Shown here: positions 1-5,847 of the stretch, one piece after another | How positions within the stretch are numbered: position 1 is the first letter of the stretch | Layout: each line of letters opens with the position of its first letter | Assembly: GCA_934636865.1 (NCBI GenBank) | Contig: CAKUBI010000028.1 | Coordinates: forward strand, 1 to 24,304 | Direction: 5' to 3' | DNA: 24,304 nt | Origin: an uncultured Oscillospiraceae bacterium | GTDB lineage: Bacteria; Bacillota; Clostridia; Oscillospirales; Oscillospiraceae | The notes under the pieces: model-generated | Seen by the model: the letters and a program-made list of their open reading frames with translations, nothing else | Database searches by the model: none | Told to the model about the DNA's origin: nothing | Translations under genes and position numbers: made by a program

Positions 1-132
1 AGCGGCAGTTTCCCGATCCTCATCTCCCCCTCCGGCGAGGAGATGCATTTCCAGCGTTCGCGCAGCGGCGAAGGGGTTCCCTTCCTGCCGGACGATATGG
101 ACTCCATTGATCTGACACGGAGCTATGGCTGA
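1..132 (+). CDS. C-terminal end of an unidentified protein (partial at window edge)
   Basis: An open frame enters from the left edge and ends at a TGA at 130-132, giving 43 residues that finish DSIDLTRSYG. The peptide is soluble-looking and acidic towards the end, and it contains ISPSGEEMHF and FLPDDMDSID. I do not recognise the family. No start codon is visible because the gene begins outside the window. The frame is plausible, since its codons resemble the window's GC-rich style, but 43 residues are too few for a firm call. It is followed by about 70 bases of AT-richer sequence and then a truncated SLH fragment in another frame. The two therefore look juxtaposed rather than part of one gene. 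It could also be the end of a mobile-element or phage gene, but nothing in the peptide shows this. Confidence 0.4.
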   Translation, partial: SGSFPILISPSGEEMHFQRSRSGEGVPFLPDDMDSIDLTRSYG

Positions 133-203
133 ATCCCCTTTCATTTTTCCAAACACTCGCAGTTCTCCCTGCATCTATTCTATCGAGAGACGCTGAAACA
201 AAA

Positions 204-518
204 AATGCTCGTAAGGCAAAGCTCACTGAGAAGAATGGCAAGTACACCTTCACCATGCCTACGGGCAAAGTCGCGGTCCAGGGCAGCTTCGTGGAAAAAG
301 CTCCGGAGCAGCTCTTCGCAGATGTTCCCATGGACGCTTACTACTATGAAGCTGTCAAGTGGGCGGCGGGAAAGAGCATTACGGGCGGTATTGGCAATGA
401 CCTGTTCGCTTCCAATCAGCCCTGCACCCGCACACAGATCGTGACGCTCCTCTTCTGCGCACCCCCGACTCGGAGGATGGGCGGCACATCGCCGCCCATC
501 CTTTGGTCAATAGAGTGA
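204..518 (+). pseudogene. 3' remnant of an SLH-domain surface protein
   Basis: From about 204 the frame reads as the end of a secreted protein. A short beta repeat containing KLTEKNGKYTFTMPTGKV is followed by one SLH module (FADVPMDAYYYEAVKWAAGK, then ITGG and CTRTQIVTLL). The module matches the style of the three SLH modules in the giant protein further right (PFADVPTGSYYYDAV, CSRAQIVTFLW). No start codon, signal peptide or ribosome site precedes it; the first ATG is at 255, inside the beta repeat. The last SLH residues are degraded (TLLFCA where TFLWRA is usual). The frame then runs through the hairpin at 474-502 before stopping at 516-518, as expected if the original stop was lost. It is probably a relic of a longer SLH gene cut by recombination. 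An alternative is a recently assembled truncated gene that is still translated; I consider this unlikely. Confidence 0.6.
474..502 (+). terminator. Terminator-like hairpin after the SLH remnant
   Basis: AGGATGGGCGGC (474-485) pairs perfectly with GCCGCCCATCCT (491-502) around the 5-base loop ACATC. Only a short TTTGG follows, so it is a weak intrinsic terminator. It lies inside the open frame of the SLH remnant, which suggests it was once the gene's terminator and was overrun after loss of the stop codon. Confidence 0.5.
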
Positions 519-781
519 AGTATACCTAAAAAATCGGATAATAAATAGAACATGGTCTTGCGCCGCGTTACAAAGATGTTTTCAAATGGCAAATGTAAAA
601 ATATCCGAATTGAAGCCGCCTGACAAAGAACCTCGAAACCATATGGTTTCGAGGTTCTTTCTTTTTGCTGAGCCGCAAAATATTCCGCAAAGCTCAAACG
701 GTTACTCTCGCGGTTACTCTCGTCTTGCGATCCTCTGTACAGCTCCTGCTGACCTTGGCGGCCCTGTTTCCCCTGTCTGAT
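519..781. other. Gene-free stretch with palindrome and tandem repeat
   Basis: No credible gene was seen between the SLH remnant and the ABC ATPase. The interval is AT-rich up to about 610. It contains the 36-bp palindrome at 625-660 and an exact 12-bp tandem duplication, CGGTTACTCTCG, at 699-710 and 711-722. A frame open on the minus strand (416-697) crosses the palindrome and has no recognisable domain, so I did not call it. Confidence 0.6.
625..660 (+). terminator. Perfect 36-bp palindromic terminator
   Basis: AAAGAACCTCGAAACC (625-640), ATAT (641-644) and GGTTTCGAGGTTCTTT (645-660) form a perfect palindrome, with 16-bp arms and a 4-base loop. On the + strand it runs into TTCTTTCTTTTTG, a good U-tract. 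On the minus strand it runs into TTCTTTGTC, so it may also stop transcription arriving from the ABC operon about 120 bases away. A bidirectional intrinsic terminator is the simplest reading. Confidence 0.75.
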
Positions 782-1525
782 TCAGAGGACCTTATTGAGG
801 AAGCTCACAAGGCGCGGGCTTTCGGGGTTGGCGAAAAGCTCGTTCGATGGCTTATCCTCCTCGATGTGACCGCCGTCGAGGAAGATGGTGCGGCTGCTGA
901 CCTCGCGTGCGAAGCGCATTTCGTGTGTCACGACGATCATCGTCATGCCGCTCTCGGCGAGGTCCTTCATCACATCGAGCACCTCGCCGATCATTTCGGG
1001 ATCGAGAGCGCTCGTCGGCTCGTCGAAGAGCATGACCTCGGGGTCCATCATCAGCGAACGCACAATGGCGATACGCTGCTTCTGGCCGCCGGAGAGCTGG
1101 CTGGGATAGGCGTCGGCGCGGTCGGCAAGGCCCACCCGGCCAAGCAGCCGGATGGCCTTGGCCTCAGCCTGCTCCTTGTCCATGCCCTTGATGCGCACGG
1201 GCCCGGCGGTCAGGTTTTTCATCACGTTCATGTTGTTGAAAAGGTTGAATTGCTGAAACACCATGCCCATCTTCTGACGGTGCTGGTCGATATGTCAGCT
1301 CTGTCCCCTGGCGCAGATGTCCACGCCGTCAAAGAGGATCTGCCCCGAGGTCGGCCTTTCCAGCAGGTTCAGGCAGCGCAGGAAGGTGCTCTTGCCGCCG
1401 CCCGAGGGGCCGATGATGGACACGACCTCATTTTTTTGGAACTCCACGCTGATGTGCTTGAGGACCTCAAGCTTATGGAAGCTCTTGCACAGGTCCACGA
1501 CCTGAAGAATGCTCTCATTTGCCAT
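782..1525 (-). pseudogene. Polar amino acid ABC transporter ATPase, interrupted by in-frame TGA
   Basis: This is the ATP-binding subunit of a GlnQ/HisP-type amino acid importer, which would energise the permease encoded just upstream. It starts at the ATG at 1523-1525 after AGGAAG and overlaps the end of the permease gene by 11 bases. Walker A is GPSGGGKST (about residue 41). The Q-loop lies in [10 protein letters not shown], the signature is [14 protein letters not shown], Walker B is [15 protein letters not shown], and the H-loop is VTHEM. The reading frame is interrupted by TGA at 1295-1297, between DICARGQS and HIDQHRQKM. Both halves are in the same frame and together have the normal family length of about 247 residues. 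Family members usually read ARGTDIDxHRQKM here, so the region appears to have gained two codons, one of them the stop. The N-terminal part (76 aa) has Walker A without Walker B. A restart at the ATG at 1268-1270 would lack Walker A and has no ribosome site. The copy is therefore probably inactive unless read through. Confidence 0.85.
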
Positions 1526-2207
1526 GGTTCATCTTCCTTTCTGCCAGAGCGATGAGCCGCCCGCCGGTGAAGGTCATCGCAAAATAGCAAAGCGCCGCGA
1601 TGGCGAGGCACGCAAGACTCTTGTACGTCACGGCGATGACGTCGTTCGTGCGGAACATCAGGTCGGCAAGACCGATGACGGAAACGATGGACGATTCCTT
1701 GATGACCGTAACGAACTCGTTGCCAAGCGCTGGAAGAATATTCTTGATCGCCTGCGGCAGCACGACAAGGCGCATCGCCTGGCCGTGGCTGAAGCCGATG
1801 CTGCGCGCGGCCTCCATCTGTCCGCGGTCGACCGCCTGCACGCCGGAACGGATGATCTCGGCAACATAGGCGCAGCTGTTGATGCTCATAGCAATGATGC
1901 CGGCGGAAAAACGCGAAAAGTTCGGGATCCACGAAATATCCGGCAGCGTGAAGCCGACCATCGGAAGGCCGTAAAAAATGAACATCAGCTGCACCATCAG
2001 GGGCGTCCCGCGGATGAACTCGATGTAAGCGACCGCCAGCCACTTCAGCGGCAGGATCCGGCTCATGCGCATGCTGGACATGAGTGTGCCGAAGATCGTG
2101 CCGAAAAGCACGGTGAACGCGGCAATGATGAGCGTATTGACAATGCCTTCCTCAAAGAAGCTGTGGTAGCGGACAACGAGCTTTCCGATCGTCTGAATAA
2201 ATTCCAT
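1515..2207 (-). CDS. Polar amino acid ABC transporter permease
   Basis: This is the membrane subunit of an amino acid importer of the HisM/GlnP type, 230 residues, which is the normal length. Hydrophobic spans include about 20-45 (NTLIIAAFTVLFGTIFGTLM), 60-90, 100-120 and 195-215. The cytoplasmic EAA loop that contacts the ATPase is clear: EAARSIGFSHGQAMRLVVLP, followed by QAIKNILPALGNEF. The start ATG at 2205-2207 is preceded by GAGGAGGA at a good distance. The gene lies 83 bases downstream of the binding-protein gene, separated by a strong hairpin, and overlaps the ATPase start by 11 bases, indicating translational coupling. The sequence is intact, so only the ATPase of this operon is visibly damaged. 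Substrate specificity cannot be read from the permease; the ARG-box-like operator upstream of the operon suggests a basic amino acid. Confidence 0.92.
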   Translation of the reverse strand: MEFIQTIGKLVVRYHSFFEEGIVNTLIIAAFTVLFGTIFGTLMSSMRMSRILPLKWLAVAYIEFIRGTPLMVQLMFIFYGLPMVGFTLPDISWIPNFSRFSAGIIAMSINSCAYVAEIIRSGVQAVDRGQMEAARSIGFSHGQAMRLVVLPQAIKNILPALGNEFVTVIKESSIVSVIGLADLMFRTNDVIAVTYKSLACLAIAALCYFAMTFTGGRLIALAERKMNHGK

Positions 2208-2229
2208 GGGGGCTCCTCCTCAAAGCGCC

Positions 2230-2261
2230 GCGGGCTTCGCCGCCGAAACGGCGAAGCCCGC
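2230..2261 (-). promoter_or_regulatory. Intercistronic 13-bp hairpin
   Basis: GCGGGCTTCGCCG (2230-2242) and CGGCGAAGCCCGC (2249-2261) pair perfectly around a 6-base loop, between the binding-protein stop and the permease ribosome site. No U-tract follows on the minus strand. It therefore resembles an mRNA-stabilising or partial-attenuation element rather than a full terminator. Such elements commonly give the periplasmic/lipoprotein binding component a higher level than the membrane parts. Confidence 0.65.
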
Positions 2262-2290
2262 AGAACATGTCATCTTATCTTGTTTTCCGC

Positions 2291-3169
2291 TTACAGGCCG
2301 AGGTTCGCGGCCAGCTCGACGGCATCGTCGTAGGCCTGCTGATAGCTGCCGTCAGCGATGACCTTGCTGATGACCTCGTTCACGGCCGCGAGCAGATCCT
2401 CATTGCCCTTGGCGGCGACGACCGCCTTACCGAAGGAGGCTTCTTCCGCGGTAAATTCGAAGTTTGAAACCTCCAGCGCGCCGTTGCTCGTAGCGACCAG
2501 GGACTCGCCGACCGCCTGATCGACGACCAGACCCGCGATGTTGCCGTTCTGGACCTCGAGGGCGAGGGCGGGATACTTTTCAAGCTCGAACAGCTCGCTC
2601 TCGGGCAGCGCGGACTGGATCAGCTGGGACTGGATGGTGCCCTTCTGCGCGCCGACCTTCTGACCGGCGAGGGATTCCTTGGTGGAATAGGTATCGGCGT
2701 TGCCAGTCTTGACGATCAGCAGCTGCGCGCTGGTCTCATACAGGTCGCTGAAATCGATCTCCTCCGCGCGCTCCGGCGTCTTGGTGAAAGCGGCAATCCC
2801 CAGATCGACCTGACCGGACTGAACGGCGGGGATGATCCCGTCGAACGCCATATCCACGACCTCCAGCTCAACGCCGAGGCTGTCGGCGATCTGCTGGGCC
2901 AGCCACATATCGCAGCCGGCGAAGTTCGCATCCAGATCCTTGAACTCATAGGGGGCGTACTGCGCTTCCGTACCGACAACGAGCTTGCCGCTGCTCTTGA
3001 TCTTTTCCAGCAGCGTCTGCTCAGGCTGCTCCTCCTGCTGCTGAGCGTCGTCCTCAGCGGGCGTCTGCTGTTCTGTCTGCTTGCTGCCGCAGGCGGTCAG
3101 CACGGCCATCAGCATTGCTGCGCTCAGCACCAGGCCGAGCAGCTTCTTAATCGTAAAATACTTTTTCAT
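2291..3169 (-). CDS. Amino acid ABC transporter substrate-binding lipoprotein
   Basis: This is an extracellular solute-binding protein (SBP_bac_3 type) that would deliver a polar or basic amino acid to the downstream permease. It is 292 residues from the ATG at 3167-3169, chosen over an in-frame ATG 30 bases upstream because GGAGGG sits 4 bases before it and because the lipoprotein signal starts there. The signal peptide is MKKYFTIKK plus a hydrophobic stretch with lipobox LTAC and lipidated Cys27. A Gln/Glu-rich linker (about 30-50) follows, and then the domain opening LLEKIKSSGKLVVGTEAQYA. Typical family segments are YAPYEFKD, MAFDGIIPAVQSGQVDLGIA, FTKTPERAEEIDFS and GAQKGTIQSQL. It heads a three-gene operon with its own promoter and an ARG-box-like operator. 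Ligand contacts cannot be assigned from sequence alone. Confidence 0.93.
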   Translation of the reverse strand: MKKYFTIKKLLGLVLSAAMLMAVLTACGSKQTEQQTPAEDDAQQQEEQPEQTLLEKIKSSGKLVVGTEAQYAPYEFKDLDANFAGCDMWLAQQIADSLGVELEVVDMAFDGIIPAVQSGQVDLGIAAFTKTPERAEEIDFSDLYETSAQLLIVKTGNADTYSTKESLAGQKVGAQKGTIQSQLIQSALPESELFELEKYPALALEVQNGNIAGLVVDQAVGESLVATSNGALEVSNFEFTAEEASFGKAVVAAKGNEDLLAAVNEVISKVIADGSYQQAYDDAVELAANLGL

Positions 3170-3182
3170 GGTTCCCTCCACC

Positions 3183-3200
3183 AGTGAATTGAAATTCACT
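3183..3200 (-). promoter_or_regulatory. ARG-box-like operator
   Basis: AGTGAATTGAAATTCACT is an inverted repeat with perfect 8-bp arms and a GA spacer. It matches the 18-bp ARG-box consensus WNTGAATWWWWATTCANW at every position except one base of the central WWWW. It lies between the -10 element and the ribosome site, about 15-30 bases past the expected transcription start, where a bound ArgR/AhrC hexamer could block transcription. No argR/ahrC gene is in the window. Confidence 0.65.
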
Positions 3201-3222
3201 TAATTTGTTTTTGATGTGGATA

Positions 3223-3250
3223 ATTATACTCTGTCAATCCGTTTTGTAAA
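3223..3250 (-). promoter_or_regulatory. Sigma-A-type promoter of the ABC operon
   Basis: Read on the minus strand, TTTACA (3245-3250) is followed after 16 bases by a perfect TATAAT (3223-3228). The transcript would start near 3215, about 45 bases before the binding-protein ATG. Surrounding sequence is AT-rich compared with the genes. Confidence 0.75.
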
Positions 3251-3315
3251 TATCCGGATTTGCCGAGAAATATGAAAATATATTCTTTTCAATTGTGCAG
3301 ATTATGCAAAGAAAA

Positions 3316-3340
3316 AGAAGCTGTCGTTCCGGCAGCTTCT
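3316..3340 (-). terminator. Terminator downstream of larA
   Basis: AGAAGCTG (3316-3323) pairs with CAGCTTCT (3333-3340). Read on the minus strand the stem is followed by TTTTCTTT. It lies about 115 bases past the larA stop and would end the minus-strand transcript before the ABC operon promoter. Confidence 0.65.
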
Positions 3341-3454
3341 CTTTGCGTTCAAAGTCTCCCTTTCTTTGGTCGATACCGCCGGCGCAGGCGATGCGAAGGC
3401 GATTCGCACCGGTCCTGCCGAACAGGACCGCACGCCGGAAGATGGACGGCGCCG
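3341..3454. other. larA 3' untranslated stretch with small hairpins
   Basis: No gene was seen here. Two short inverted repeats occur: GCGAA/TTCGC near 3393-3407 and GGTCCTG (3411-3417) with CAGGACC (3423-3429). Neither has a U-tract. They may shape the larA 3' end upstream of the terminator. Confidence 0.4.
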
Positions 3455-4747
3455 TTACGCTTCACGCCCGGAAGCTTCCCTGACGTGCGGAATGACGGTC
3501 GAGCCGTTCGGAATGACGTAGATGGACTTGCCCTCTAACTGCGCGGCGTCGAGCAGCGCGTTGACATCGGAAAACGCCTTCATGCCCATCGGCGCAACGT
3601 CCGCCGGATCGATGCTCGAATAGAGCAGGATGTTATAGCGCTGCGCCTGCTCGCAGTTGAGGAAGAAAATGTAGCCCGCGACGGTGAAATGCTCGCGCAG
3701 CCGCTGCTCGATGGTACCGGCGGTGAGGTCCTTCGCCCAGTCGAAGTATTCGGCAGGACCGCCGCCCTCGCGCGCCTCGATGATGAGGACGAGCGTGCCT
3801 CCCGGCTTGAGACCGGGCTCAATGTTGTCGATGGTCTTGGTGCCCTGATAAAGCGAAATGTCCTTCGGGAAGCCGCCGCAGCCGGCAACGATCACGTCCG
3901 CCTTTTCCGGCACGTCCACCTGATAAATGCGGTCCACCATGCGGCAGGCAGCCTCCCACGAGGTAAGATAGTGCCCGGAGAAAATGGCGGCAAGCTGCAT
4001 CTGGGCGTTCATCACAAGGTTGACGATAAAGAGGTTTTTCACCAGCCCCGCCGCCTCGCACATATCCTCATGCAGCGGGTTGCCCTTCAAAACACCGTTG
4101 CCGATGGCGGGATTGGAGCGCAGCCGTGCTGCGTCGAGCGAGAAGGCGTGGTTGTGGAAGATGGTCTCGCGGCCGCTGATGCCCGGCAGGATGCTCTTGC
4201 GTCCGCCGCCGAAGCCCGCCATCACATGATGCGTCACCGCACCGAGACAGACGACGAGGTCGGCCTCGGCCGCCGTGCGGTCGATGGAGACCGGCGTGCC
4301 GTGCGGCGTGGTGCCAAGATAGACAAGGTCCTTCGCTTCGCAGTCGTGGTTTTTGACCTGGATGCGCTCATAGACCGCGGCGGTCACAAGCGTGCGCAGC
4401 TCCTGCTCGCCGCCGCCGATGTGCGTGCCGTTGGCAATGACGATGGTGATATCCTCTTCACGCACGCCGCAGCGCTCCGTGAGATAATCCACCAGATGCG
4501 GGACCACGAGATCCTGCCGCATCCAGAAGCGCGTCATGTCGCTCACGACCAGCGCGACGGTATCGCCCGCCTTGGCGCGCTTGCGCAGCGGCGCGCTGTC
4601 GATCGGCGCGTCGAGCGAGGTCCACAGCGCCGCACGGATATCGGAAAGCGGGGCGACGGCGTTGCCGTGCAGCTCTCCGATCACATTTTTCTCGTCCAGC
4701 GGCAGCTCCACCGTGCCGCTGCCATAAGCAAATGAATAGTTTTTCAT
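3455..4747 (-). CDS. larA: LarA-family nickel-dependent lactate/2-hydroxyacid racemase
   Basis: This is predicted to interconvert enantiomers of lactate or another 2-hydroxyacid in the cytoplasm, using the nickel-pincer nucleotide cofactor. It has 430 residues from the ATG at 4745-4747, close to the 424 of Lactobacillus plantarum LarA. That start is preferred to an ATG 72 bases upstream because GGAG precedes it and because family homology starts at MKNYSFAYG. Residues of the characterised enzyme are all present: His109 in IANGTH (catalytic His108), His174 in THHVMAGFGGGRK (catalytic His174), Lys184 (cofactor attachment) and His200 in TIFHNH (nickel ligand). The cofactor-making genes larB, larC and larE are not in the window and must be elsewhere. 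Other members of the family act on malate, phenyllactate or sugar acids, so the substrate is not certain. The gene is monocistronic, divergent from the cupin gene, with a terminator downstream. Confidence 0.9.
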   Translation of the reverse strand: MKNYSFAYGSGTVELPLDEKNVIGELHGNAVAPLSDIRAALWTSLDAPIDSAPLRKRAKAGDTVALVVSDMTRFWMRQDLVVPHLVDYLTERCGVREEDITIVIANGTHIGGGEQELRTLVTAAVYERIQVKNHDCEAKDLVYLGTTPHGTPVSIDRTAAEADLVVCLGAVTHHVMAGFGGGRKSILPGISGRETIFHNHAFSLDAARLRSNPAIGNGVLKGNPLHEDMCEAAGLVKNLFIVNLVMNAQMQLAAIFSGHYLTSWEAACRMVDRIYQVDVPEKADVIVAGCGGFPKDISLYQGTKTIDNIEPGLKPGGTLVLIIEAREGGGPAEYFDWAKDLTAGTIEQRLREHFTVAGYIFFLNCEQAQRYNILLYSSIDPADVAPMGMKAFSDVNALLDAAQLEGKSIYVIPNGSTVIPHVREASGREA

Positions 4748-4778
4748 GAAGCCCCACTCCATCATACTGTGAAATAAT

Positions 4779-5384
4779 ATGAGAGTATACGTCAAAACAT
4801 TAAAAGATGCAACCGCCAATATTTATAAAATCCGAAAAAATATCGGCAAAAATACAGAACAAGCAGAAGTTCCGGTCTCCGCGCGGTTTTCAGACAGGTC
4901 AGCCACCGCCTTCGGCGCCGGCACCCCCAACACGGCCTACGCCAAGTACTTTATCGGCGACTCGTTCCTCAATCCCCTGACCGATCCGAGCGGCGGTCTC
5001 TTCGCCGCCAACGTGACCTTCGAGCCGGGCTGCCGCAACAACTGGCACATTCATCACGCTTCCGCGGGCGGCGGACAGCTGCTGTGCACCGCGGGCGAGG
5101 GCTGGTATCAGGAAGAGGGCAAGCCCGCCGTCAGCCTGCACGAGGGCAGCGTCGTCATGATCCCGGCAAACGTGAAGCACTGGCACGGCGCGAAGAAGGA
5201 CAGCTGGTTCAGCCACATTGCCGTCGAGGTCCCCGGCGAGAACCGCAAAAACGAGTGGTGCGAGCCCGTCTCGGACGAGGAATATCACAAGCTGTACAGC
5301 CGCAGATTTTCCTTGCGCTCCGCCGCGTCCGCCCTTATAATAGGAGCCGCCCGATCCCTCGGGCAGCAAGGAGACGCACTATGA
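4779..5384 (+). CDS. Cupin-domain protein (N-terminus uncertain)
   Basis: This is a small single-cupin protein with a probable metal site. The conserved core spans about residues 50-172: TPNTAYAKYFIGDSFLNPLT, then FEPGCRNNWHIHH, GGGQLLCTAGEGWYQ, VVMIPANVKHWHG and WFSHIAVEVPGE. Likely ligands are His90, His92/93, Gln100 and His134. Relatives with this motif set occur alone or beside carboxymuconolactone-decarboxylase domains and are poorly characterised. Two oddities are visible. No ribosome site precedes the ATG at 4779, and the first 45 residues are Lys/Asn-rich, AT-rich and overlap the larA promoter. The last 30 residues (from YSRRFSLRS) run through what looks like the spacer before the next gene, whereas relatives usually end near HKL. 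The gene may therefore be 5'-truncated and have lost its original stop, or it may use an unusual start. It overlaps the thioesterase start in an ATGA, which implies coupling. Confidence 0.7.
   Translation: MRVYVKTLKDATANIYKIRKNIGKNTEQAEVPVSARFSDRSATAFGAGTPNTAYAKYFIGDSFLNPLTDPSGGLFAANVTFEPGCRNNWHIHHASAGGGQLLCTAGEGWYQEEGKPAVSLHEGSVVMIPANVKHWHGAKKDSWFSHIAVEVPGENRKNEWCEPVSDEEYHKLYSRRFSLRSAASALIIGAARSLGQQGDAL
4784..4812 (-). promoter_or_regulatory. Probable larA promoter
   Basis: On the minus strand, TTGCAT (4807-4812) and TATACT (4784-4789) are separated by 17 bases. The -35 is weak; the -10 is good. Transcription would start near 4777, 30 bases before the larA ATG. The element lies inside the first codons assigned to the divergent cupin frame, where base composition is AT-rich and unlike coding sequence. 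Confidence 0.5.
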
Positions 5385-5803
5385 GCCGCATCATGCCCCC
5401 CATCGGCGACGTGGACGCCTACGCCGCCAACAATCCCTTCATGGCATACAACCACATCCGCATCACCTCGATCGCGCCCGACGGAAACGGCGAGCACCGC
5501 GCGGAGGTCGCCGTGACGCTCCGGCCCGAGTCGATGAACCTGCACGGTGCAGTCCACGGTGGACTGCTCTACGGCCTTGCCGACTGCGTGGCGGGCATCG
5601 CCGCCCGCTGCGACGGAAACGACTACGTGACACAGAGTGCGCACGTCAACTTCCTGCGCAACACGAAGCAGGGCACGGTCTATGCTCTGGCGGAGATCGT
5701 GCGCCGCGGGCGGCACATGGTCGTGATCCACGTCACGGTCCGCGACGCGCAGGAGCGGCTGCTTGCCGACTGCGCGGTGGATATGATGCGCATGGAGCAA
5801 TAA
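5381..5803 (+). CDS. PaaI-family hotdog thioesterase
   Basis: This protein has 140 residues, the usual size for a PaaI/YigI-type acyl-CoA thioesterase, and is expected to act as a cytoplasmic oligomer on an aromatic or medium-chain acyl-CoA. The family signature is NLHGAVHGGLLYGLADCVAG, with HGG at residues 59-61 and the candidate catalytic Asp68 on the long helix of the hotdog fold. The downstream strands read YVTQSAHVNFLRN, AEIVRRGRHMVVIHVTV and LLADCAVDMM. The start ATG is preceded by AAGGAG at 7 bases and overlaps the cupin stop as ATGA. A hairpin follows at 5814-5847. The true substrate cannot be told from sequence; 4-hydroxybenzoyl-CoA or phenylacetyl-CoA-type thioesters are typical of the family. 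Confidence 0.88.
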   Translation: MSRIMPPIGDVDAYAANNPFMAYNHIRITSIAPDGNGEHRAEVAVTLRPESMNLHGAVHGGLLYGLADCVAGIAARCDGNDYVTQSAHVNFLRNTKQGTVYALAEIVRRGRHMVVIHVTVRDAQERLLADCAVDMMRMEQ

Positions 5804-5813
5804 ACGCTCATCC

Positions 5814-5847
5814 AAACGTCCTCCCAGCGACCGCCGGGAGGGCGTTT
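5814..5847 (+). terminator. Terminator after the thioesterase gene
   Basis: AAACGTCCTCCC (5814-5825) pairs with GGGAGGGCGTTT (5836-5847), with one T-G pair and a 10-base loop. It sits 10 bases past the stop codon, and the 3' arm supplies a short U-tract (GTTTATC). A minus-strand transcript would also see AAACG/CGTTT symmetry, so it may act in both directions. Confidence 0.7.

Noticed and set aside
205..444. + strand frame overlapping the SLH remnant
   Set aside because: Ser/Arg-rich shadow of the SLH-homologous frame; no ribosome site or domain.
416..697. Minus-strand frame of 93 codons across the 36-bp palindrome
   Set aside because: It translates straight through two terminator-like hairpins and shows no family resemblance.
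1295..1297. TGA as selenocysteine or reassigned sense codon
   Set aside because: Relatives have no Cys or Trp at this position, no SECIS-like stem was evident just downstream, and other genes here (ending at 132 and at 782-784) use TGA as a normal stop.
665..1555. + strand frame of 296 codons over the ABC ATPase
   Set aside because: It is antisense to obvious Walker A, signature and Walker B motifs and has no domain of its own.
3689..4735. + strand frame of 348 codons over larA
   Set aside because: Antisense to a protein with complete LarA catalytic residues; the composition is typical of a shadow frame.
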